A DNA stretch of 64,000 nucleotides, taken from positions 16,808,435-16,872,434 of the forward strand of contig CM068546.1 in NCBI GenBank assembly GCA_035048495.1, given 5' to 3'. This document shows positions 51,567 through 62,660 of this stretch, piece by piece (the stretch's first letter is position 1; each line of letters starts with the position of its first letter). Source of the DNA: Euptelea pleiosperma (Eukaryota; Streptophyta; Magnoliopsida; Ranunculales; Eupteleaceae). The notes beneath the pieces were generated by a model. It did no database searches. It had not been told where the DNA came from and saw only the letters and a program-made list of their open reading frames with translations. The translations under genes and the position numbers were made by a program.

Positions 51567-54500
51567 TAAATCTTGTTCCAACACTTCAATTGTGTTGAAA
51601 CAATTGTAATGGAAGAATTCGAGTCTAATTACGAGGTCCGGTTGCGAAAAAGTCACAAGTTATAGGCTTCTGAATGTAACACACAAACTGAGTCCAATTT
51701 GAGACGTTGACGCACGGATGGAGCTAACTTGTTTCGACAGTCATAAATCTTGTTCAAACACTTCGAATGTGTTGAAACAATTGTAATGGAAGAATTCGAG
51801 TCTAATTACGAGGTCCGGTTGCGAAAAAGTCACAAGTTATAGGCTTCGGAATGTAACCCACAAACTGAGTCCAATTTGAGACGTTCACGCACGGATGGAG
51901 CTAACTTGTTTTGACTGTCCCGAATCTTGTTCCAACACTTCAAATATGTTGAAACAATAGTAATGGAAGAATTCGAGTCTAATTACGAGGTTCGGTTGCG
52001 AAAAAGTCACAAGTTATAGGCTTCGCAATGTAACATACAAACTGAGTCCAATTTGAGACGTTGACGCACGGATGGAGCTAACTTGTTTTGACTGTCACGA
52101 ATCTTGTTTCAACACTTCAAATGTGTTGCAACAATAGTAATGGAAGAGTTTGAGTCCAATTACGAGGTCCGGTTGCGAAAAAGTCACAAGTTATAGGCTT
52201 CGGAATGTAACACACAAACTGAGTCCAATTTGAGACGTTGACGCACGGATGGAGCTAACTTGTTTTGACTGTCACGAATCTTGTTTCAACACTTCAAATG
52301 TGTTGCAATGATAGTAATGGAAGAGTTTGAGTCCAATTACGAGGTCCGGTTGCGAAAAAGTCACAAGTTGTAGGCTTCGGAATGTAACACACAAACTGAG
52401 TCCAATTTGAGATGTTGACGCACGGATGGAGCTAACTTGTTTCGCCTATCCCGAATCTTGTTCCAATACTTCAAATGTGTTGAAACAATAGTAATGGAAG
52501 AATTCGAGTCTAATTACGAGGTTCGGTTGCGAAAAAGTCACAAGTTATAGGCTTCGGAATGTAACATACAAACTGAGTCCAATTTGAGACGTTGACGCAC
52601 GGATGGAGCTAACTTGTTTCGACAGTGATAAATCTTGTTCCAACACTTCAATTGTGTTGAAACAATTGTAATGGAAGAATTCGAGTCTAATTACGAGGTC
52701 CGGTTGCGAAAAAGCCACAAGTTATAGGCTTCGGAATGTAACACACAAACTGAGTCTAATTTGAGACGTTCACGAACGGATGGTGAAAACTTGTTTCGAC
52801 TGTCCCGAATCTTGTTCCAACACTTCAAATGTGTTGAAACAATAGTAATGGAAGAATTCGAGTCTCATTACGAGGTTCGGTTGCGAAAAAGTCAAAAGTT
52901 ATAGGCTTCGGAATGTAACACACAAACTGAGTCCAATTTGAGACGTTGACGCACGGATGGAGCTAACTTGTTTCGACAATCATAAATCTTGTTCAAACAC
53001 TTCGAATGTGTTGAAACAATTGTAATGGAAGAATTCGAGTCTAATTACGAGGTCCGGTTGCGAAAAAGTCACAAGTTATAGGCTTCGGAATGTAACCCAC
53101 AAACTGAGTCCAATTTGAGACGTTCACGCACGGATGGAGCTAACTTGTTTTGACTGTCCCGAATCTTGTTCCAACACTTCAAATATGTTGAAACAATAGT
53201 AATGGAAGAATTCGAGTCTAATTACGAGGTTCGGTTGCGAAAAAGTCACAAGTTGTAGGCTTCGGAATGTAACACACAAACTGAGTCCAATTTGAGATGT
53301 TGACGCACGGATGGAGCTAACTTGTTTCGCCTATCCCGAATCTTGTTCCAATACTTCAAATGTGTTGAAACAATAGTAATGGAAGAATTCGAGTCTAATT
53401 ACGAGGTTCGGTTGCGAAAAAGTCACAAGTTATAGGCTTCGGAATGTAACATACAAACTGTGTCCAATTTGAGACGTTGACGCACGGATGGAGCTAACTT
53501 GTTTCGACAGTGATAAATCTTGTTCCAACATTTCAATTGTGTTGAAACAATTGTAATGGAAGAATTCGAGTCTAATTACGAGGTCCGGTTGCGAAAAAGC
53601 CACAAGTTATAGGCTTCGGAATGTAACACACAAACTGAGTCTAATTTGAGACGTTCACGCACGGATGGAGCAAACTTGTTTCGACTGTCCCGAATCTTGT
53701 TCCAACACTTCAAATGTGTTGAAACAATAGTAATGGAAGAATTCGAGTCTAATTACAAGGTTCGATTGCGAAAAAGTCACAAGTTATAGGCTTCGGAATG
53801 TAACACACAAACTGAGTCCAATTTGAGACGTTGACTCACGGATGGAGCTAACTTGTTTCGCCTATCCCGAATCTTGTTCCAATGCTTCAAATGTGTTGAA
53901 ACAATAATAATGGAAGAGTTTGAGTCCAATTACGAGGTCCGGTTACGAAAAAGTCACAAGTTATAGGCTTCGGAATGTAACACACAAACTGAGTCCAATT
54001 TGAGATGTTGACGCACGGATGGAGCTAACTTGTTTCGACAGTCATAAATCTTGTTCAAACACTTCAAATTTGTTGAAACAATTGTAATGGAAGAATTCGA
54101 GTCTAATTACGAGGTCCGGTTGAGCAAAAGTCACAAGTTATAGGCTTCGGAATGTAACACACAAACTGATTTCAATTTGAGACGTTGACGCACGGAAGGA
54201 GCTAACTTGTTTCGACAGTCATAAATCTTGTTCAAACACTTCAAATGTGTTGAAACAATTATAATGGAAGAATTTGAGTCTAATTACGAGGTCCGGTTGC
54301 GAAAAAGTCACAAGTTGTAGGCTTCGGAATGTAACACACAAACTGAGTCCAATTTGAGACGTTGACGCACGGATGGAGCTAACTTATTTCGACAGTGATA
54401 AATCTTGTTCCAACACTTCAATTGTGTTGAAACAATTGTAATGGAAGAATTCGAGTCTAATTACGAGGTCCGGTTGCGAAAAAGTCACAAGTTATAGGCT

Positions 54501-56180
54501 TCTGAATGTAACACACAAACTGAGTCCAATTTGAGACGTTGACGCACGGATGGAGCTAACTTGTTTCGACAGTCATAAATCTTGTTCAAACACTTCGAAT
54601 GTGTTGAAACAATTGTAATGGAAGAATTCGAGTCTAATTACGAGGTCCGGTTGCGAAAAAGTCACAAGTTATAGGCTTCGGAATGTAACCCACAAACTGA
54701 GTCCAATTTGAGACGTTCACGCACGGATGGAGCTAACTTGTTTTGACTGTCCCGAATCTTGTTCCAACACTTCAAATATGTTGAAACAATAGTAATGGAA
54801 GAATTCGAGTCTAATTACGAGGTTCGGTTGCGAAAAAGTCACAAGTTATAGGCTTCGCAATGTAACATACAAACTGAGTCCAATTTGAGACGTTGACGCA
54901 CGGATGGAGCTAACTTGTTTTGACTGTCACGAATCTTGTTTCAACACTTCAAATGTGTTGCAACAATAGTAATGGAAGAATTCGAGTCTAATTACGAGGT
55001 TCGGTTGCGAAAAAGTCACAAGTTATAGGCTTCGGAATGTAACACACAAACTGAGTCCAATTTGAGACGTTGACGCACGGATGGAGCTAACTTGTTTCGC
55101 CTATCCCGAATCTTGTTCCAATACTTCAAATGTGTTGAAACAATAATAATGGAAGAGTTTGAGTCCAATTACGAGGTCCGGTTCCGAAAAAGTCACAAGT
55201 TATAAGCTTCGGAATGTAACACACAAACTGAGTCCAATTTGAGACGTTGACGCACGGATGGAGCTAACTTGTTTTGACTATCACGAATCTTGTTTCAACA
55301 CTTCAAATGTGTTGCAACAATAGTAATGGAAGAGTTTGAGTCCAATTACGAGGTCCGGTTGCGAAAAAGTCACAAGTTATAGGCTTCGGAATGTAACACA
55401 CAAACTGAATCCAATTTGAGACGTTGACGCACGGATGGAGCTAACTTGTTTCGCCTATCCTGAATCTTGTTCCAATACTTCAGATGTGTTGAAACAATAA
55501 TAATGGAAGAGTTTGAGTTCAATTACGAGGTCCGATTGCGAAAAAGTCACAAGTTATAGGCTTCGGAATGTAACACACAAACTGAGTCCAATTTGAGACG
55601 TTGACGCACGGATGGAGCTAACTTGTTTTGACTATCACGAATCTTGTTTCAACACTTCAAATGTGTTGCAACAATAGTAATGGAAGAGTTTGAGTCCAAT
55701 TAAATGGTCCGGTTGCGAAAAATTCACAAGTTATAGACTTCGGAATGTAACACACAAACTGAGTCCAATTTGAGACGTTGACGCACGGAAGGAGCTAACT
55801 TGTTTCGACAGTCATAAATCTTGTTCAAACACTTCAAATGTTTTGAAACAATTGTAATGGAAGAATTCGAGTCTAATTACGTGGTCCGGTTGCGAAAAAG
55901 TCACAAGTTATAGGCTTCGGAATGTAACACACAAACTGAGTCCAATTTGAGACGTTCGCGCACGGATGGAGCTAACTTGTTTCGACTGTCCCGAATCTTG
56001 TTCCAACACTTCAAATGTTTTGAAAAAATAGTAATGGAAGAATTGGAGTCTAATTATGAGGTTCGGTTGCGAAAAAGTCACAAGTTATAGGCTTCGGAAT
56101 GTAACACACAACTGAGTCCAATTTGAGACGTTCACGCACGGATGGAGCTAACTTGTTTCAACTGTCCCGAATCTTGTTCC
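51567..56180. repeat. Mosaic segment with B/A and D/A chimeric monomers
   Basis: Approximate order F-C-G-D-E-(B/A)-F-A-C-G-(B/A)-F-A-B-C-C-F-C-G-(D/A)-B-D-B-D-C-A. About 50,690-52,148 is repeated at 53,521-54,980 (offset 2,831, then 2,832 after the lost g at 51,435; 16 monomers). Markers are ttcgaatgtg, ttctgaatg and ttcgcaatg. About 54,965-56,181 is repeated at 60,979-62,195. Confidence 0.75.
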
Positions 56181-57565
56181 AATACTTCAAATGTGTTGAA
56201 AAAATAATAATGGAAGAGTTTGAGTCCAATTACGAGGTCCGGTTGCGAAAAAGTCACAAGTTATAGGCTTCGGAATGTAACACACAACTGAGTCCAATTT
56301 GAGACGTTCACGCACGGATGGAGCTAACTTGTTTCAACTGTCCCGAATATTGTTCCAACACTTCAAATATGTTGAAACAATAGTAATGGAAGAATTCGAG
56401 TCTAATTACGAGGTTCGGTTGCGAAAAAGTCACAAGTTATAGGCTTCGGAATGTAACATACAAACTGAGTCCAATTTGAGACGTTGACGCACGGATGGAG
56501 CTAACTTGTTTCGACAGTGATAAATCTTGTTCCAACACTTCAATTGTGTTGAAACAATTGTAATGGAAGAATTCGAGTCTAATTACGAGGTCCGGTTGCG
56601 AAAAAGCCACAAGTTATAGGCTTCGGAATGTAACACACAAACTGAGTCTAATTTGAGACGTTCACGCACAGATGGAGCAAACTTGTTTCGACTGTCCCGA
56701 ATCTTGTTCCAACACTTCAAATGTGTTGAAACAATAGTAATGGAAGAATTCGAGTCTAATTACAAGGTTCGGTTGCGAAAAAGTCACAAGTTATAGGCTT
56801 CGGAATGTAACACACAAACTGAGTCCAATTTGAGACGTTGACTCACGGATGGAGCTAACTTGTTTCGCCTATCCCGAATCTTGTTCCAATACTTCAAATG
56901 TGTTGAAACAATAATAGTGGAAGAGTTTGAGTTCAATTACGAGGTCCGGTTACGAAAAAGTCACAAGTTACAGGCTTCGGAATGTAACACACAAACTGAG
57001 TCTAATTTGAGGCGTTGACGCATGGATGGAGCTAACTTGTTTCGACAGTCATAAATCTTGTTCAAACACTTCAAATTTGTTGAATAAATAGTAATGGAAG
57101 AATTCGAGTCTAATTACGAGGTCCGGTTGAGAAAAAGTCACAAGTTATAGGCTTCAGAATGTAACACACAAACTGAGTCCAATTTGAGACATTGACGCAC
57201 GGAAGGAGCTAACTTGTTTCGACAGTCATAAATCTTGTTCAAACACTTCAAATTTGTTGAATAAATAGTAATGGAAGAATTCGAGTCTAATTACGAGGTC
57301 CGGTTGCGAAAAAGTCACAAGTTGTAGGCTTCGGAATGTAACACACAAACTGAGTCCAATTTGAGACGTTCACGCACGGATGGAGCTAACTTGTTTCGAC
57401 TGTCCCGAATCTTGTTCCAACACTTCAAATGTGTTGAAACAATAGTAATGGAAGAATTCGAGTCTAATTACGAGGTTCGGTTGCGAAAAAGTCACAAGTT
57501 ATAGGCTTCGGAATGTAACATACAAACTGAGTCCAATTTGAGACGTTGACGCACGGATGGAGCTA
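56181..57565. repeat. Copy of the first part of the 45-monomer unit
   Basis: About 1.4 kb matches 43,978-45,360 at an offset of 12,203: B-G-F-A-B-C-C-A with gttcaattacg, ggcgttgacgcatgg and the gttgaataaatag pair. Unlike the copy near 36.7 kb it has the intact A monomer. The match is lost where a cagtgaaaaatc monomer replaces class D. Confidence 0.78.
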
Positions 57566-59009
57566 ACTTGTTTCGACAGTGAAAAATCTTGTTCCAACAC
57601 TTCAAATGTGTTGAAACAATTGTAATGGAAGAATTCGAGTCTAATTACGAGGTCCGGTTGCGAAAAAGTCACAAGTTATAGGCTTCGGAATGTAACACAC
57701 AAACTGAGTCCAATTTGAGACGTTGACGCACGGATGGAGCTAACTTGTTTCGACAGTCCCGAATCTTGTTCCAACACTTCAAATGTGTTGAAACAATAGT
57801 AATGGAAGAATTCGAGTCTAATTACGAGGTCGGTTGCGAAAAAGTCACAAGTTATAGGCTTCGGAATGTAACACACAAACTGAGTCCAATTTGAGACGTT
57901 GACGCACGGATGGAGCTAACTTGTTTCGACTATCCCGAATCTTGTTCCAACACTTCAAATGTGTTGAAACAATAGTAATGGAAGAGTTTGAGTCCAATTA
58001 CGAGGTCCGGTTGCGAAAAAGTCACAAGTTATAGGCTTCGGAATGTAACACACAAACTGAGTCCAATTTGAGACGTTGACGCACGGATGGAGCTAACTTG
58101 TTTCGACAGTCATAAATCTTGTTCAAACACTTCAAATGTGTTGAAACAATTGTAATGGAAGAATTCGAGTCTAATTACGAGGTCCGGTTGCGAAAAAGTC
58201 ACAAGTTATAGGCTTCGGAATGTAACACACAAACTGAGTCCAATTTGAGACGTTGACGCACGGATGGAGCTAACTTGTTTCGACAGTCCGAATCTTGTTC
58301 CAACACTTCAAATGTGTTGAAACAATTAGTAATGGAAGAATTCGAGTCTAATTACGAGGTCCGGTTGCGAAAAAGTCACAAGTTATAGGCTTCGGAATGT
58401 AACACACAAACTGAGTCCAATTTGAGACGTTGACGCACGGATGGAGCTAACTTGTTTCGACAGTGATAAATCTTGTTCCAACACTTCAATTGTGTTGAAA
58501 CAATTGTAATGGAAGAATTCGAGTCTAATTACGAGGTCCGGTTGCGAAAAAGTCACAAGTTATAGGCTTCGGAATGTAACACACAAACTGAGTCCAATTT
58601 GAGACGTTGACGCACGGATGGAGCTAACTTGTTTTGACAGTCATAAATCTTGTTCAAACACTTCAAATGTGTTGAAACAATTGTAATGGAAGAATTCGAG
58701 TCTAATTACGAGGTCCGGTTGCGAAAAAGTCACAAGTTATAGGCTTCGGAATGTAACCCACAAACTGAGTCCAATTTGAGACGTTCACGCACGGATGGAG
58801 CTAACTTGTTTCGACTGTCCCGAATCTTGTTCCAACACTTCAAATATGTTGAAACAATAGTAATGGAAGAATTCGAGTCTAATTACGAGGTCGGTTGCGA
58901 AAAAGTCACAAGTTATAGGCTTCGCAATGTAACACACAAACTGAGTCCAATTTGAGACGTTGACGCACGGATGGAGCTAACTTGTTTTGACTGTCACGAA
59001 TCTTGTTTC
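57566..59009. repeat. Array segment of nearly consensus monomers, F-A-(A/D)-C-A-F-C-G
   Basis: Eight monomers with few private variants compared with the rest of the array. Two of them have a 1-bp loss giving gaggtcggttgcg (57,826 and 58,887), and one has an extra base, caattagtaatgg (58,324). The A/D chimera near 57,950 has the same form as the one near 24,740. Confidence 0.68.
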
Positions 59010-60970
59010 AACACTTCAAATGTGTTGCAACAATAGTAATGGAAGAGTTTCGAGTCCAATTACGAGGTCCGGTTGCGAAAAAGTCACAAGTTATAGGCTT
59101 CGGAATGTAACACACAAACTGAGTCCAATTTGAGACGTTGACGCACGGATGGAGCTAACTTGTTTCGACTGTCACGAATCTTGTTCAACACTTCAAATGT
59201 GTTGCAAAGATAGTAATGGAAGAGTTTGAGTCCAATTACGAGGTCCGGTTGCGAAAAAGTCACAAGTTGTATGCTTCGGAATGTAACACACAAACTGAGT
59301 CCAATTTGAGATGTTGACGCACGGATGGAGCTAACTTGTTTCGCCTATCCCGAATCTTGTTCCAATACTTCAAATGTGTTGAAACAATAGTAATGGAAGA
59401 ATTCGAGTCTAATTACGAGGTTCGGTTGCGAAAAAGTCACAAGTTATAGGCTTCGGAATGTAACATACAAACTGTGTCCAATTTGAGACGTTGACGCACG
59501 GATGGAGCTAACTTGTTTCGACAGTGATAAATCTTGTTCCAACACTTCAATTGTGTTGAAACAATTGTAATGGAAGAATTCGAGTCTAATTACGAGGTCC
59601 GGTTGCGAAAAAGCCACAAGTTATAGGCTTCGGAATGTAACACACAAACTGAGTCTAATTTGAGACGTTCACGAACGGATGGTGAAAACTTGTTTCGACT
59701 GTCCCGAATCTTGTTCCAACACTTCAAATGTGTTGAAACAACAGTAATGTAAGAATTCGAGTCTCATTACGAGGTTCGGTTGCGAAAAAGTCAAAAGTTA
59801 TAGGCTTCGGAATGTAACACACAAACTGAGTCCAATTTGAGACGTTGACGCACGGATGGAGCTAACTTGTTTCGACAGTCATAAATCTTGTTCAAACACT
59901 TCGAATGTGTTGAAACAATTGTAATGGAAGAATTCGAGTCTAATTACGAGGTCCGGTTGCGAAAAAGTCACAAGTTATAGGCTTCGGAATGTAACCCACA
60001 AACTGAGTCCAATTTGAGACGTTCACGCACGGATGGAGCTAACTTGTTTTGACTGTCCCGAATCTTGTTCCAACACTTCAAATATGTTGAAACAATAGTA
60101 ATGGAAGAATTCGAGTCTAATTACGAGGTTCGGTTGCGAAAAAGTCACAAGTTATAGGCTTCGCAATGTAACATACAAACTGAGTCCAATTTGAGACGTT
60201 GACGCACGGATGGAGCTAACTTGTTTTGACTGTCACGAATCTTGTTTCAACACTTCAAATGTGTTGCAACAATAGTAATGGAAGAGTTTGAGTCCAATTA
60301 CGAGGTCCGGTTGCGAAAAAGTCACAAGTTATAGGCTTCGGAATGTAACACACAAACTGAGTCCAATTTGAGACGTTGACGCACGGATGGAGCTAACTTG
60401 TTTTGACTGTCACGAATCTTGTTTCAACACTTCAAATGTGTTGCAATGATAGTAATGGAAGAGTTTGAGTCCAATTACGAGGTCCGGTTGCGAAAAAGTC
60501 ACAAGTTGTAGGCTTCGGAATGTAACACACAAACTGAGTCCAATTTGAGATGTTGACGCACGGATGGAGCTAACTTGTTTCGCCTATCCCGAATCTTGTT
60601 CCAATACTTCAAATGTGTTGAAACAATAGTAATGGAAGAATTCGAGTCTAATTACGAGGTTCGGTTGCGAAAAAGTCACAAGTTATAGGCTTCGGAATGT
60701 AACATACAAACTGTGTCCAATTTGAGACGTTGACGCACGGATGGAGCTAACTTGTTTCGACAGTGATAAATCTTGTTCCAACACTTCAATTGTGTTGAAA
60801 CAATTGTAATGGAAGAATTCGAGTCTAATTACGAGGTCCGGTTGCGAAAAAGCCACAAGTTATAGGCTTCGGAATGTAACACACAAACTGAGTCTAATTT
60901 GAGACGTTCACGAACGGATGGTGAAAACTTGTTTCGACTGTCCCGAATCTTGTTCCAACACTTCAAATGT
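59010..60970. repeat. Seven-monomer tandem unit D-E-(B/A)-F-A-C-G, period 1,239 bp
   Basis: The first unit is about 59,010-60,248 and the second starts near 60,249, with five monomers before the order changes. cacgaacggatggtgaaaac at 59,670 and 60,909 is 1,239 bp apart (7 x 177). The same order and marker occur once more at 52,110-53,180 (marker at 52,771), offset 8,138 to the copy at 60,909. Confidence 0.82.
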
Positions 60971-62660
60971 GTTGAAACAATAGTAATGGAAGAATTCGAG
61001 TCTAATTACGAGGTTCGGTTGCGAAAAAGTCACAAGTTATAGGCTTCGGAATGTAACACACAAACTGAGTCCAATTTGAGACGTTGACGCACGGATGGAG
61101 CTAACTTGTTTCGCCTATCCCGAATCTTGTTCCAATACTTCAAATGTGTTGAAACAATAATAATGGAAGAGTTTGAGTCCAATTACGAGGTCCGGTTCCG
61201 AAAAAGTCACAAGTTATAAGCTTCGGAATGTAACACACAAACTGAGTCCAATTTGAGACGTTGACGCACGGATGGAGCTAACTTGTTTTGACTATCACGA
61301 ATCTTGTTTCAACACTTCAAATGTGTTGCAACAATAGTAATGGAAGAGTTTGAGTCCAATTACGAGGTCCGGTTGCGAAAAAGTCACAAGTTATAGGCTT
61401 CGGAATGTAACACACAAACTGAATCCAATTTGAGACGTTGACGCACGGATGGAGCTAACTTGTTTCGCCTATCCTGAATCTTGTTCCAATACTTCAGATG
61501 TGTTGAAACAATAATAATGGAAGAGTTTGAGTTCAATTACGAGGTCCGATTGCGAAAAAGTCACAAGTTATAGGCTTCGGAATGTAACACACAAACTGAG
61601 TCCAATTTGAGACGTTGACGCACGGATGGAGCTAACTTGTTTTGACTATCACGAATCTTGTTTCAACACTTCAAATGTGTTGCAACAATAGTAATGGAAG
61701 AGTTTGAGTCCAATTACGAGGTCCGGTTGCGAAAAATTCACAAGTTATAGACTTCGGAATGTAACACACAAACTGAGTCCAATTTGAGACGTTGACGCAC
61801 GGAAGGAGCTAACTTGTTTCGACAGTCATAAATCTTGTTCAAACACTTCAAATGTTTTGAAACAATTGTAATGGAAGAATTCGAGTCTAATTACGTGGTC
61901 CGGTTGCGAAAAAGTCACAAGTTATAGGCTTCGGAATGTAACACACAAACTGAGTCCAATTTGAGACGTTCACGCACGGATGGAGCTAACTTGTTTCGAC
62001 TGTCCCGAATCTTGTTCCAACACTTCAAATGTTTTGAAAAAATAGTAATGGAAGAATTGGAGTCTAATTATGAGGTTCGGTTGCGAAAAAGTCACAAGTT
62101 ATAGGCTTCGGAATGTAACACACAACTGAGTCCAATTTGAGACGTTCACGCACGGATGGAGCTAACTTGTTTCAACTGTCCCGAATCTTGTTCCAACACT
62201 TCAAATATGTTGAAACAATAGTAATGGAAGAATTCGAGTCTAATTACGAGGTTCGGTTGCGAAAAAGTCACAAGTTATAGGCTTCGGAATGTAACATACA
62301 AACTGAGTCCAATTTGAGACGTTGACGCACGGATGGAGCTAACTTGTTTCGACAGTGATAAATCTTGTTCCAACACTTCAATTGTGTTGAAACAATTGTA
62401 ATGGAAGAATTCGAGTCTAATTACGAGGTCCGGTTGCGAAAAAGCCACAAGTTATAGGCTTCGGAATGTAACACACAAACTGAGTCTAATTTGAGACGTT
62501 CACGCACGGATGGAGCAAACTTGTTTCGACTGTCCCGAATCTTGTTCCAACACTTCAAATGTGTTGAAACAATAGTAATGGAAGAATTCGAGTCTAATTA
62601 CAAGGTTCGGTTGCGAAAAAGTCACAAGTTATAGGCTTCGGAATGTAACACACAAACTGA
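60971..62660. repeat. Array segment B-D-B-D-C-A-G-F-A
   Basis: The portion to 62,195 is the partner of 54,965-56,181 at an offset of 6,014, sharing tataagcttcgg, cctatcctgaatc, acttcagatgtg, gttttgaaaaaatag and gaattggagtctaattatg. It differs at one triplet: aattaaatggtcc near 55,701 against aattacgaggtcc here. Confidence 0.75.
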
